Source: Hexactinellida sp. DTS-2022
Taxonomy: Eukaryota > Porifera > Hexactinellida
DNA length: 64,000 nt
Reading direction: 5' to 3'
NCBI GenBank assembly: GCA_028753945.1
Contig: JAPNXP010000002.1
Coordinates: forward strand, 9,176,001-9,240,000
Shown: one piece after another, positions 22,590 through 35,328 of the stretch
Layout: every line of letters starts with the position of its first letter
Position numbering within the stretch: the first letter of the stretch is position 1
Translations under genes and position numbers: made by a program
The notes under the pieces: generated by a model
Told to the model about the DNA's origin: nothing
Database searches by the model: none
What the model saw: only the letters and a program-made list of their open reading frames with translations

Positions 22590-23720
22590 ATATTAGAAAT
22601 TACCTTAAAAACATAACATAACCCGATTTTTCTTTTTTGTGCCTAGCAAGACTAAACGATCATATCTAACGTTTGTACATGGTTTTGAGTCTTTTACAAG
22701 CGTATTTTCATGGTTATGATCAATTTTGTACAGCGGTTCCCTGTTTTTACCCCTTAGATCGATTCTAAGCACTCTTTACCTCAACAATGGTATGACTGGT
22801 GGTATCATTACTCTATCCAAGTAATAACTGACGAAAATAATTAACAATTGATCAAAAAAAATAATTAGAAAGTGAAAATCTGAACCTTTATGGCCTATTA
22901 TCTCATTAGAGGGTACGTTTTCTGCTCCATTTTTTTTCTCAAACACCCGAGGTGCTAAAAACAAAAAAAACGTCTCAAAATACTCGCAATAGCCGACTTC
23001 CTATCCGTCAATAATACATTTCGTGACCCTAACACGCACAGTTTTCCAAATGATCCATATATGGGCATGTAATGTGCCCATTTTTGATGACGCAGCAAAT
23101 TTCCTCTCTCCCACTATATAGACTCTAGAGTTTAGCTCTAACCATCTAATCACATCAATATCCCATTACAAACTCATTGGAAGAACAAATGAGACCATTA
23201 TCCAAATGGTTACAGTCCTATAAATTCACATACCCATATATGGTGGTGTCATTTCAGTGATGTCACCATAAACCTTGAAACTAATAAATATGCGATTGCT
23301 TTGCTCTTACTTCCTAGACATATCAACTTTCCATTTCATGTTTTGTAGGTAAAGTTTAATATGGTATAAAAATAATTTCCACATGATTGCAACAGCTCTG
23401 TACCCATTTTCTGGGAATTTTGGATTGACCAGATGCCGGGGTCTAGGCCCAAAGATTTTTTAAATAATACAAGAGATTAAGACTCAAAAAATTATATGCC
23501 CAATAAATGATACTTACTTTAAAACTTGTAAGACCATTTAACCTAATTCTGCTCTATTTTGTGAGATAATGAGACAAATGTGTTCAGATTGTGGAAAATT
23601 GAGGAAAATGGAAACCTTTTCGGTCTCCGGTCCCTTCAATAATATAAATTGGCACTCAGTAGCAAAATATCAAAATTCTGGGACGTTACACTTTTAAAAT
23701 AGATATAGTAGAAGCACTGT
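22590..23720 (+). repeat. Dispersed repeat H, copy 1
   Basis: Collinear with 58310-59290 over about 1 kb: ATTACTCTATCCAAG, ACCTTATGGCCTA, AATAATACATTTCGTGAC, GGGCATGTAATGTGCCCATT, CACTACAAACTCATTGG and others. The GGGCATnnnATGTGCCCA module also occurs, inverted, in the family-J elements. No coding region. Confidence 0.7.
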
Positions 23721-24392
23721 AGTGAACTAGAACATTCTAGAACAAGTTTTAAGGCTAATCAATATCAGCAAAAAATTATGGTCTCAGCTTATCCATTATT
23801 TTACTGTAGAACACTTATACATAGTATATAATGAAACAACCATTGAAATTTCCATTTTACAAATACTTTTTTTGATAATTGATTTTTTAGATTTCGTAAT
23901 GTTAAATTCCTATACCAAAGAGGGTTTGCGCCAACATTCCCACAGAAGTGTATATTATTCTTTGAACGAAGCTTTTGAAAATTAGGCGTTTATTAGTTCT
24001 AATGTCTCAATAGTGTCACTTACTAACATTCCATTTAGATTCCAAAGTGTCTTAGTATTCCCCCGCAATATATTACTTCTAGAAAAAACTTGATAATCTC
24101 TACTCTTACTCATACTCTACTCTTAAAATTACAAGTATATCGGCGAAATTTGTAATTTTTACCATATATGGAGGTGTTGCAATGTCATATTGTGACACTT
24201 ATGCATGACAAAATCAAAATTAAGATTGGTGGACAAATATTTATGTCAATAAGTGTATATTTAGAAGAAAAAAATATTCCGGTGGAAAAATGAATTTCGG
24301 TAATTTGAGCTATCCGGACACCGTTAAGCTGGTATAACCTCAAATGTCTGAATACATATTATTGCTGTTCAAATACTTTTGGCCGGTTAGTG

Positions 24393-24700
24393 TATACATT
24401 GTCAAATACTTATATTCTGGAAAGAATAATCAAATTCCCTATCAAATTCAAGTGGTAACGATATTCATACTGTAAATATTAAATTATGGGGTCCAAGGAA
24501 GGTCAAAAATCCAATATTTTTGAGTAATATGTACACAAATTATCACTATATCCAATAATGATATCACTAAACCAATAAAATTTGTTGGGGATTTGTTCGG
24601 GGATGCACCTAAAGCTGCAAAATGATCACTATATCCAATATATCACTATATCCATTATCACTATATCTATTATGTACTGTATAATTATTACAAATTTTTT
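24393..24700 (+). repeat. Dispersed repeat, copy 2 (partner at 7730-8070)
   Basis: Uninterrupted version of the 7730-8070 repeat. It supplies the empty site for the 102-bp MITE. CACTATATC units are repeated several times at the right side. Confidence 0.7.
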
Positions 24701-25108
24701 AAAATAGATTTTGATTTAACAGTTTCAATTGAACTGAAGTGTAGTGAACAAATGGAATTTAAGCCTACATTTATGGCATGAATTCAACCCATTATTAAAA
24801 TTTGGCTTCTCCCATCCGACGGAGAATTTTATGCTGAATCCAATGGTGAAATAGAAATTGGGGGTTTAGTTAACATTTCTTTAACATTTCCTTTGTTATG
24901 GACCAGAAATTCTTTGAAAGGTGTTAAAAATGAGTCCAAAATTTGTTAAATAAAAATCGTACCCCAGGTGCAAATTAGACGGTACACCGCACCTACAGGC
25001 CAAGTTTCTGGCCATCAGCTATAAAGCACTGGCAAGGGCACCGTCTACGAAGAAAAAATAAAATAATAAAATAAAGGCAGTAAGATCAGTACTGCCCACT
25101 ATACTATA

Positions 25109-26577
25109 CAGTAATACCTCGTTTTACGCGGTTTTTTTTTACGCGTTTTCGTTTTACGTGGAACAATTTTTTATGACCAAAACTTTTTTTACGCGATCCT
25201 CAACTCGTTTTACGCGGTTTATCTATGATTTTCATACAATTAATTCTCTTTTTAATGGATATTTTCGATAATTTTTAAGATTTAGTGGTAACAAAGCGTT
25301 CTACATTTCCAAAAAAACAAAAATGATGATTTAGAGATAGTAGATAGTAGGGATATGTATTTGTCATATAGTAAGTTCATCCAAATAAATTATTGGTCAA
25401 ATGAATACATATTTGCTTCACTATTCACACTAGAGATGCCCGGTTGTGGGAGGTACCCGAAGGTGTAGGGTTGCGGTGTGAAGGGAATTTTAAGGTTAAA
25501 TTACCCCACGTGAATGAAAGTTCTTGTATTAATCTGTAATTGTGAGAAATATATACCTATCCGATACAAATCAATAAACCAAAAAGAAAATGTCCCTATC
25601 TATTATACTTTTTATTTTTTGTCGGTTTCAAAATTTGGCTAATACAAATCTCCCATAGGGCGATTTCCAAAAGTGGTGGTCGATATTATGCGGTAATTTG
25701 GCAATGCGGCCATCAATGTTTGTTTTCAGAATCAATATTTAAAGATTATAAGCGTACGGAGTAGGTAGACGGTTTACATTTTTGAATTATGACTTGGAAT
25801 TTTTTTTATCGAGCATTTTATCAAATTTCGCATGAAAAGATGACCTTTTTATTCATTTTTTGGTTCAAAAAGGTCGCAATATTTTTTATTTAGATCTTAT
25901 CAAAATTCTAAACCACTCACCAACCGCCCATAACGATGATCTATCTGATAGATCACACAGTACAGGTCTTTAGCAAATAATGATCTTGCAAACCACACAC
26001 TTATCAGGTGGAGTCTGAAAAAATCCCCCTATGGGACTTTTGTATTAGCATAATACTGCAAGCCCAATAATTTCGAATTTATAGAAGATAATTAGATTTC
26101 GTTTTCAGTTTCGATATAGCTATAATGTCTTCCATCATATATGTGAAATTCAAACTCCCACCTTCAAAACTAAATTCATGTGTTTTTTTGGGTGAATCTG
26201 CCGTAATTTAACCTTAATTCCCTTCACAACACAATTCCCTTTCTGTGGGAATTCCCAAGTATTCTCACAAGTTGGTTTCTATCAGGATTCCCATAGGTAA
26301 AAATAATTTCCATTTAAAACGATATTGGAAATCCTATGGGAATTCCCATGGGATTAACATACACACGGAAACCTTGGCTATCTGAGAGGTCCGGATGTAG
26401 GATTTTTTAGTGTTTAAACACTAGGTATTTAAAATTTTATTCGATGTTTATAATATTTGGAAACGCATCTATTGGTTTAACATGTGTTACTATGAGAATG
26501 AACCTTTTTTTTTACGCGATTTCGTTTACGCGGGCTTTTCAAGGAACGCATCTACCGCGTAAAAAGAGGGAAACCTG
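25109..26577 (+). mobile_element. Family-D element copy (TA-target, pogo-like), carrying a family-B insert
   Basis: The tips are CAGTAATACCTCGTTTTACG and (reverse complement) CAGGTTTCCCTCTTTTTACG. TA flanks at 25107-25108 and 26578-26579. ACGCG motifs are clustered near both ends. No transposase. Host of the 720-bp TTAA element at 25494-26213. Confidence 0.85.
25494..26213 (+). mobile_element. Family-B TTAA element, copy 1 (720 bp)
   Basis: The tips GGTTAAATTAC and GTAATTTAACC are flanked by TTAA (25490-25493 and 26214-26217). The uninterrupted target is readable in the family-D copies at 4750-5240 and 47002-50059. An inner inverted pair around CTCCCATAGGG/CCCTATGGGA is also present. This copy is the most diverged of the three. 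Confidence 0.85.
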
Positions 26578-27015
26578 TAGTATAGTCGGCACAGTAAAAT
26601 ACAGGCAGTGCTTTCAATACTGGGCCACTATACTATTATTACTATAGTATAGTCGGTACAGTAATAATATACTAAAGCACTAAGATTAGAACTGGGCCAC
26701 TATACTATAGTATAGTCGACACAGTATTAACAAAGCACTAAGACCAATATTGGGCCACTATACTATAGTATAGTCGGCACAGTAATAATAATAACTAACC
26801 AAAGCACTAAGAACTATACTGGGCCACTATACTATAGTATAGTCGGCACAGTAATAATAACTAACCAAAGCACTAAGACCAATACTGGGCCACTATACTA
26901 TAGTATAGTCGGCACAGTAAAAAACCCCCACAGACGGGATGGGAGTGTGCTTATTCTGAATGCACTTCCTGAATGTTTAATTTAACTAAAATTTCAATAT
27001 TCAAATTACATTTAA

Positions 27016-27694
27016 CCGTAGACTGCCGGGCTGATATTCCGGAAAATAGTATTCACTGCAGTTCTTTGTATTTTATATTTAGAAAATAGTAATTTGAAAT
27101 CCAGCATGAGCACATTATTAATATACAATCATGACACAATTTTTGAAAAGATTTCATTTATGATTTTGACAAAAAGTGATGATACATACTTTTTCTTCAA
27201 ATCTATATAACCCCCTCGCCATATAAGTAATCCTTTGTTTCTAAACATGTACAAATACGACTATATTCTATGTTGTCAGATTTCAAATTTCGAACAATTC
27301 TGCCTCTGTAAACGAAAGTTACAAATTTTATAAAAATCAACAAATATGTCTTTGATGAACCATGGATTCACGAAAAAAACAGATATTTGAGTTATATCTA
27401 TCACAACACTCTATTTGCTTATACCAAATATCCTAAATTGTTAATATTTAGACTAATAACTTCTTACGGGTATTTCCACGCTGTAAATTTTAACATTTCG
27501 AACATACGAAAGTAAGTGGCAGGCAAGTGGAGCAGTCACGATTATGCTTCGTTATCATAACAATTTTTGATTTTTTGATTAAAATCGAAAGAGAGTACAA
27601 AATAATGTCTAAATCCGAATTTTCACTAAATTTGAATATTTTGATCAACCTGTTTTCCACCTGACACAACATGTATCAGTTAGGCAGTCTACAG
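27016..27694. mobile_element. Family-K MITE (679 bp, TTAA-flanked)
   Basis: The tips CCGTAGACTGCCGGGCTGAT and (reverse complement) CTGTAGACTGCCTAACTGAT are bounded by TTAA at 27012-27015 and 27695-27698. The first ~110 bp are homologous to the left end of the transposase-bearing element at 39966. It is therefore a probable deletion derivative of that element or a close relative. Confidence 0.8.
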
Positions 27695-28345
27695 TTAATC
27701 TCAGAGTAATAGAATTTAATTAATGTTTGAATTGTGAAGACTTCAAATGTATAAATTAATTAAAGATTAATTATTACAAATAGCAATAGGAATACTTGTA
27801 GTGTTTACGTACTATTTTGAATAATAGAATTGACATCATCATCATCAACTGTAAATTGTTCCAAGTGTCTTCATAGTATATGAACACATATTCACTTACA
27901 AACCAATTAATTAAAAACAGTCATTATCTAGCAGAATAGTAGGCTTGTAATATGTTCTATATTATTCAGTATACTATAGAGTAGTTACAATATGGAGAAG
28001 ATGGCTGAGTTACATAAAAACCGGCAATAAAACGTAGAATTGATTAGCAACCTAATCATTTAAGGTTCAGGTATACTCTACAAATTTCGAATATTTAGAT
28101 AAAATCCAAATCATTGTCTATTTCTCTTTTATTGCATTTTGGGATTGTATTGATACCAATGAGCACAGGCGTAAAGTTTTGGGGGTATTTTCACAAAGTG
28201 GGGGGGGGCAATCTCTACCTCAAAAAACGTGCTACCTTCTCCCACAAATTTATAACTTCAGTATTTCCAATGCAATACTAGATATATTTGATTTATTTCT
28301 CAACATTTGAATATTGGTCAATACGTACTACTAAACCAACACGCC

Positions 28346-30658
28346 TTAACAAATATGATTATTGTCCGCCCACTGTTCTAGCTCTGCTTTTGATGCAACA
28401 GCATTTTGGCGCTGCGCAATGTCACTTCTCCAACTATCGATTAATACGTCAAGTTCCAACTTGTCCACTTTCTCTTTATTCATCTGGATCAATGCCAGGT
28501 GATTTAGTCTCTCCTGGGTCATTGTTGACCGAAGGTATGTTTTAAGCCTTCTCAAAGCAGAAAAAGTTCTCTCAGGAGTACAAGTGGTAGCAGGAACTAG
28601 CAATAATCGCTGTACTGAAGAGCAGAGATGAGGAAGTAATGAATATAGACATGTGTTTGAGGCAAGTTTTGTTCCAATCTCTTCTGCACTGAGCGCTGGT
28701 TCCCCCCATCCATTGCTCTTTTCAGATCGTCGAAACTGTTTTAACTCAATAGACAATTCAGATTCACAACTAGCTCCATGCTCACTAATGAGTTGTGAGA
28801 CTATTTTTGTAGACTCCAGACAAGTATCTGCATCGAGGGAGGAAAGAAATTCTTCCAACGCAATAACTTCATTGCTAACCTTGTAGCGGGTTTCGATAGA
28901 CAATATCATAGATTCGAAAGTATCAACATAAAGGCAGACAAAATATTTCTGAATCTCATCAATGGTAGATACTTCTAATTCAGAAATCCCTCTTCTCAGC
29001 TGCCTGGTATTCTCAGCTCGCTCAGTTCTCATCCAGCTACGAGGAACACAAGGCTTTTCAAGACCTAAACCGCCATTTGAATCACTTTCGTCGTCAAGAG
29101 GTCGAGCTTCATATACACACTTCGAAAAAAATTCCTGTCCCTGTTCGGGCAACGATTCGAACTTAAGAACAGCCAACAGATCCCTTACTGACTTGGATAC
29201 TTGAGATACTGACAAACTATGCCCTTGAATGAAGGTATGTGTACTATGAGCTAGACCGAAGAGCTTTTCTATCAAGCATATGGAGAAAAAGTTGCTGAAG
29301 TCAGTTAATTTGTTAATCTGAATACTGATTGAGGTATCCTTCTCTCCTTCGGCAAGTTTGTGAAAGAGCCATTCCAATAGACAGTTATAATTCTCATGGA
29401 AGGATTTCAGGGCGGGGTACCTACATACCCAACGTGTAGATGAGAGAGGTCTTAAACCGCATGATACAGTTATGTCCTCCATGCTGCAGAAACTATTAAA
29501 CGACTGTTCCCTTTTTGGCGAATCTTTTACGAAATTAACTATAGATCGTATGATTTCGAGAGCCTTAACAGTGTGTCTATGTTTGCAACTATCTTGAATG
29601 GCTAGATTGAGGCTATGTCCAGCACAATAACTGAATAGAGCTTCTGGATAATCATTCCTAACTCGAGTTGCAAGTCCACGGAACTGTCCTAAAAGAAAAA
29701 ATGCATTAAATAGATATTAACCACTTACCTCAAAATTATTACCTGTCATGTTCGCTGCCCCATCATATCCCTGACCTTTGCAACAAATCATATCTAATCC
29801 CAATGATTTTAGAGCATCTTTCATTTGCTTGTACAAAGCTGATCCAGTTGTATCAACTGCATGAATGAAGCCGAGGAATATCTCGTTGACTTTAAAATCA
29901 TCCGTTATATACCTTATGCAAAGACTGATCCGTTCGCGATTACTAATATCTGCAGTTTCATCAATCATGACGGAAAAATGACCATGTGGTGAGTTTTTTA
30001 TATCTGTAATAAGTCGCCGAGTAATTTCACGGTAAAGGATCTTGATTACCTCATTTTGGCAAGCGGGACTCGTCCAGTCGAATTTTCTATCCAGCCAACA
30101 TTTTAGTGTATCATTACCTCCACGAATTTGTAGCTTTAAAATTTGTTCAAAATTACCTTCTCCCTGAATATGGCCGCGGAACGCAATACCCTGCCTTGCT
30201 AAAGTTTTCGCTGTATCAAAAATAATCATCATCGCTTTTCTGCCAGCATACCTTTGTTTCTGGTGCTCCGAAAGGAATAAATCCTCAATCCCTGTTGATA
30301 TACCAACGAATTTCATGTGTGCGGTTGTTGCTTCCTTGTGCATTTCACTGGTTGAGTGTACATTAAATCCTTTATTCTTTTCAAGAGCACATTTCCAATT
30401 ATTATATCCACTCGCAGTATATGTATCCCGATAGAATTTCGTTCTAAATTTTCTACCTGAATTCTCAAACCACTGGCATGGCCTGCAAAATACAACTTCC
30501 AAGACATCATCGTAAATCAACCAATCAAATTTTTGTATCCAATGAACTTGAAAAGTATAGTTTTTTTTGCAGCGAGTGACTTCGGATGAGGCTAACCTAT
30601 GAATGTCTTGTGTTTCTTCATCGTCTAGGCGGATCTTCTTCGTAATAAATTGATCCAT
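28346..30658 (-). CDS. hAT transposase with TTF-type finger, 752 aa, two exons
   Basis: Exon 1 is 30658-29743 and exon 2 is 29688-28346, with a 54-nt intron (GT at 29742, AG at 29689). Splicing after MT joins to GQFRGLATRV in frame. Domains: TTF-type zinc finger about residues 36-115 (FCRPCQWF, NWKCALEKN, H107); DUF4371/RNase-H fold with Asp233 in VMIDETADIS and Asp299 in GQGYDGAANM; CAGHSLNLA block; and C-terminal hAT dimerisation region with Glu678 in CTPERTFSALRRLKTYLRS. All three catalytic positions are kept and there is no stop. Length and order match ZMYM1-like hAT transposases. It cuts and pastes DNA in the nucleus. The intron is inferred from sequence only. Confidence 0.9.
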
Positions 30659-30712
30659 TTACCAGCACTGTGAACTTACTATATTTTGCTAAGGTAAACA
30701 TTAATGGTTGTA

Positions 30713-30906
30713 CAGTAGATGTTGATCTAAGAACACCGGTTATAAGAACATATCGGATATATCATATAAGAACACTATTTTAGAAAACGGTTGCTATATA
30801 CGGTATAACGATACCCCTATATAATTTATGTTGGTTATAAGAACATGTCGGTTATAAGCACATTCAAAGCAGTTCCCGACGAGGTGCATATATCCGACAT
30901 CTACTG
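30713..30906. mobile_element. 194-bp TA-flanked MITE in the hAT 5' region
   Basis: The ends CAGTAGATGTTGATC and (reverse complement) CAGTAGATGTCGGAT have TA at 30711-30712 and 30907-30908. The interior repeats GGTTATAAGAACAT. It lies 55 bp upstream of the transposase ATG, so it may alter that promoter. Confidence 0.75.
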
Positions 30907-31669
30907 TATTAACAATAAAAGACTGTTTGAATCATTATTTCAAAAAACACTTCGGACAATATTTCCTAGCTTACTAAGTGGGGGGGCGGCCCCCCCCATC
31001 TTCAACTATTGGGGGGGGCCGGCCCCCCCCACATTGGCAAACTTTACGCCTATGCCAATGAGTACTCTCAAGAGATTTCTAAGAAAGATTCCTATTATTT
31101 TACCAGTTTGACACACTTTGGTCACCTCAATTTAGGAATTATTGCTGTAAATTTTTTTTTCAAAAGCCGCTATCTCAAAACTAACATTTTCAGAATTGCG
31201 GAAGAAGTCATTTTGTCAATTTTGGTCGTAGAATCAAAAACTCAACGGCTTCGGAGAGATCTCATATAGATACAACTTTTCAGTGCTGCGATTTACCCTA
31301 AATGAATAGTTCATCTGTTTTTTGGATTTTGGATGAGGAAAATCTTCATTTGAAAATCTACATCACATAAAAGTATTTGAAATCCAGAAAAATGTAGATA
31401 TTCACAATTCCTGTACTCAAAAGTTATATTACATCCAGCTAAACACATTTTATCAATAATATTCTTGGTATTGTTTATCTTTTCTGATTGATCTATTCCG
31501 CAAAAATGGTAAAATTTAAAAAAAGATTTTTCCTCTATTAGTTTATTTGCCAATATTATTGTATTTTTGGCATCCTGAGGATGAAGTAAATCCGCTGTAA
31601 AAAAATTATTTAATTCGGGTAAATACTTATGGTAGAAGTACTCTAGACTCGAGGATACCTGAACCTTAA

Positions 31670-32872
31670 ATTGATATATAGAAAGAACATCCTTATGAGA
31701 ATACAACCTCTATACTTTCATTAGATAATTCGAATTATTAAAGAGTCACTGTGCCAGAAAACAATTTTCGAGATTACTGACGAACAAATGCGAAATTGAA
31801 AAATCGGACTTCGAGGTGATCATCTCCAGAAAATTCTATATCTCCTGTCCTAATTTGAAATCTCTATCACCAATGGTCTAGTCAGGCCATCGCGTACGGC
31901 CGGCCGACCGTAAGTCCGACAGATGTAAATTTAGTAGTGTGCACTTATAGTTTAAAACTATAGTATGACCCTACTATAACGTTTGTAATAGAAGAAGCAC
32001 ACTTTCAAATTCTGAACTGCGCAAAAGATGTAAAATTTCATTATTGATCCAAAAATTGAAAAATAAATGGAGATTTAGTATGTAATATTTTGAGACATAT
32101 TCCAGAAGAATTTAAGAGGTGTATAAAAAGTGTCCCTTTATCTCGAGATATAGGGACATTTTTAAAAAGTTTGCTTTTTTAATGACACAATTTAGGTAAA
32201 AAATACCTCGATTCCCTATAAGGAAATTCACCATAAAACTGTGTTTTTATGGAGTATTTTTGATGAATATGTCCCTAGATCTGTAGATCTAGGGACACTT
32301 TTTAACAGTGTCAATCTAACTTGCATTACTAATTCTAACAGAATGGCGCATGAATTGATAAGTTTAGGTTTGTGCTTACCATCCTCACCCTGAATTAAGC
32401 TCAGAAATTAACAACAAATAGCTAAGGCTGTCTACCAGGGTATTTCTTAAGCACTGTTTTTTATTCCAGATAAATTTTTTTATTCCATAAAAATTTCGAG
32501 AATGAATTTTTTTTTTCTGTACCAATTCTTTACAGATAAAAATAGCAAGCAAAAATCGATAGTAAGAAAAAACCGATGGAAAATACAGTATAGTTGGAAT
32601 TTCTTACAAAATATTGCATTACTAATATTTAGAATAAACCGATAAGTTAGAATAACCCGAGTTAGAATAAACAGGTTTCGACTGTATACTGTATCTAGAT
32701 AATCATTTTCCGGAAATAATTTTTTTATTCCGCCAAAATAAGAAAAAACATTTTTTTGTTCCTTAAGAAATACTCTGCTGTCTACCAGTGGTATACTGAA
32801 TATCGGGCAACCCAACCACCACTACCACCCGTCGAGATGCCTAGAGACAAGGAGATACCCCATTGATGTACT
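31670..32872. other. No gene recognised; contains two hairpins
   Basis: AT-rich region without a coding motif. Two imperfect hairpins are listed separately. The 111-codon minus frame at 32480-32815 has no motif and lies in T-rich sequence. Confidence 0.45.
32125..32312. repeat. Pair of hairpins with AGTGTCCCT-type arms
   Basis: The first hairpin is AGTGTCCCTTTATCTCGAGA with its inverse (about 32129-32161). The second is ATGTCCCTAGATCT with AGATCTAGGGACA (about 32269-32299). The two hairpins share the TGTCCCT stem and face each other across about 100 bp, so the whole may be the remains of a small foldback element. Confidence 0.5.
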
Positions 32873-35328
32873 ATGCAGGTTGTTACTATGCTGATATATC
32901 CAGAAGATGTTGTTAGCTTGGAGCTAGAATCATCATCTGAACCAGAACAAGAACTTGCTCATAAAGAAATTTGAATCAATGATTTTAAATTTCCTAAATG
33001 GCAAAGAGAGTATAATGATATCATATAACACAACACATGCTCACTTGATCTCTATTCAAGATTAACATTATTGATTATCACGGGAATCCGACCATCCGAA
33101 ACTAACTATCACTCATTTATGTGCCTCATTAATAAATTCTATTTCGATAAGCACCGAGACTTCAAAGCTAAAGAGATGGGTATGGCTACCAAATGGAAAG
33201 ACATGATGGAGCAATACGACATCTATGGATCAGAGGGTAATATTATCAAATATTTACAAAGTATTAAGGCCAAACTATACTCAAGAATGATATTGAGATT
33301 ATGATCTTTTTGGATAGTACCCTATAAAATAAACCAGCATTTAAAATTTCAGCTGTTTCTGACTCATACTTTCGAAGTTTCGACCTTTTTAGAGCTTAGG
33401 AATGTATGCATCATCATCAAAAGCTCAGTTTTCAAATGGACGATCATAACTTTTGGTCTAGATTTCACAGATTTGGTTCAATATGCTTGAAACCAAGTTT
33501 AAATGGATGAATACATATGTTCCTCTATAGAAATACGTTTTTTAACACTTCCGAAAAAAACTTTCAGAGTTACAGCACTTTGAAGTCAGATTTCTACCGC
33601 CAACCTATAACATTTCGATGTTTGGCAGTCAAAGACTGACTTCAATGGGCTGTTACTCTGAAAGTTTTAGTCGGAAGTGTTAAAAAACGTATTTCTATAA
33701 TGGAACATATGTATTCATTCATTCAAACTTGGTTTCGAACATATTGAACCCAATTTGTGGAATCTAGACCAAAAGTTATAATGGTAGGTTTTTACATACA
33801 CCACTATTTTGACTCAAATCAAGTGAATTTATATGTTTATAACTATTTTGCGAATGCTTTCATCCGTTTTTCATATGAGTTGGTAATAGTACATAGATGT
33901 GAATACAAAGTTAGTGCTAAGCTCTAGAGTTCATAGTTTTCGAGAAAAATATTTGAAAATCATCAAAAATGGGCACACTTTATGCCCATATATGGTCATT
34001 TGGAAAAATTGTACGAGTTAGGGTCTCAAAATGTATTATTGAGGGATAGTAAACCGGGTATTGGGATCATTTTGCACTCAAAATTTTATTTATTGGTCTA
34101 CGGGATACTGAGATTCAAAATAGAAAAGTGAAAGGACCACCCAATGAGTTGAAAGGTCAGAAAGTTTCAATTGCTTGAGCGTTCACAGTTTTTATCCTAA
34201 TTGTTTGAAACCAAGAGTAAACTAATGAATATATATTCAATTTGGGAATGACCCTTGATCTAAACTATACAATGCGAACTTTCAGAGTTCCAGACCTTTG
34301 AAGTCTGACTTGGCACATTGACAATCCAAATCTGACTTTAAATGACTATAAATCCGAATTTTTCGATTAGAATGTTGAAAATTTTGGTTTAGATCCTAAG
34401 TATATATGCAAAGATACTATTGGATGAATAACAACGAAATTCATAGTAAATTATGGCAGTGCGAGCCTACAAACTTTTTAACCCATTTGAAAAAGTCACC
34501 CTCCATGATGTCCATCACATTCCAGGATCTTACAAAGGTCGCTACAGCAAAACTATGGGTCAGATTCACCTGAAATTTGAAATGTAGGTATACTTTACAG
34601 GGTACTATCCAAAAACAATCGAATCTCACTTTATCTGACGAGCATTGTGGGGCCGTAATTTAAATTTTCGTCCGAAATTGGCTATATAACAGGGAATTCC
34701 TGGGTCACAGAGCCCTACTGACTTCAAATCTACTCAGAATTCAAAAAAAAATTGCCAGATTATTTACCAGTGTGAAACAAACAGGAAAACGAATTAAACT
34801 CATTTTCACATTTGCAGTATAGTTTGGCCTTAACCTGTGTAACGACAAATACCAAACAACATTTTACTCCCATTTATGTCACTCTCCTTTACTTCCATTT
34901 GTATGCTAGGCATCATTGGGTGCTTAATCACCAATATAGAACATACTATAAACGCTAAACTTTTTACAACCAAATGAAAACACTGTAAAAGCATCAACAC
35001 CAATAGCTTTGAGAGAGTCTGCAGTAAATCTTTGTCTATACCACCACTTCTGACCATCGAAATTGGACACCTTCCGGACCTTTGCGAACCTCTTCTACTC
35101 TCTAATATTGATACACACTTCACCATCAGTCATGAAGACAAAGTGTTACGCTATAACTTAGCCGTCTTATCAATTTACATGGGAAATCACATCTATTCAA
35201 TCATCAATAATAATGCTAACTTCTACAAATTCGACGGTATGAGAGAGCCATCAATTGAACTGTATTCAAACTTCTCATTCATCGGAAAAGTTAACACTGT
35301 ATTCCACACACTGCATTCTACTGAATAA
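32873..35328 (+). pseudogene. USP-like cysteine peptidase pseudogene split by a TTAA element
   Basis: A frame opening at ATG 32873 reads through LELESSSEPEQE, then FPKWQREYNDII and a Cys-box-like HNTCSLD (Cys codon 33038-33040), with two nonsense codons (32972 and 33026). It continues to KYLQSI where the family-J element 33268-34829 is inserted. Beyond it, 35032-35328 encodes SIPPLLTIEIGHLPDL and YNLAVLSIYMGNHIYSII with a final FYKFDGM. These resemble the His box of ubiquitin-specific-protease-like domains. The stretch 34834-35031 contains further stops. Some eukaryotic transposons carry such domains, so origin inside a mobile element is possible. Family assignment is by pattern only. Confidence 0.5.
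33268..34829. mobile_element. TTAA-flanked foldback element (family J, copy 2)
   Basis: The tips GGCCAAACTATACTC and (reverse complement) GGCCAAACTATACTG have TTAA at 33264-33267 and 34830-34833. A second inner inverted pair, TTTTGGATAGTACCCT/AGGGTACTATCCAAAA, spans almost the whole element. A near-palindrome at about 33470-33780 matches the one in copy 1. The tips differ from copy 1 apart from GGCC, so these are sister subfamilies. Confidence 0.8.

Larger units (their letters stand above)
25065..26925. repeat. Palindromic minisatellite, split by a family-D element
   Basis: About six units of 60-77 bp, each containing GGGCCACTATACTATAGTATAGTC or a variant, GGCACAGTA, and CAAAGCACTAAGA. The core CTATACTATAGTATAG is a perfect 16-bp palindrome. 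The first unit is cut at its central TA by the element at 25109-26577; the rest of the array is 26580-26925. Confidence 0.8.
28164..31054 (-). mobile_element. hAT transposon, apparently intact (ZMYM1/TTF-finger type)
   Basis: The tips CACAGGCGTAAAGTTT and (reverse complement) CATAGGCGTAAAGTTT are flanked by an exact 8-bp TSD, CCAATGAG, at 28156-28163 and 31055-31062. G- and C-runs lie just inside both ends. One transposase gene is on the minus strand. A TA-flanked MITE (30713-30906) sits upstream of the start codon. Confidence 0.93.
28064..31665. mobile_element. Family-F TTAA element interrupted by a hAT
   Basis: The tips GGTTCAGGTATACTCTA and TACCTGAACC have TTAA at 28060-28063 and 31666-31669. 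The family-F sequence is present at both edges and matches 47796-48483. The middle, 28164-31054, is the later hAT insertion. Confidence 0.8.
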
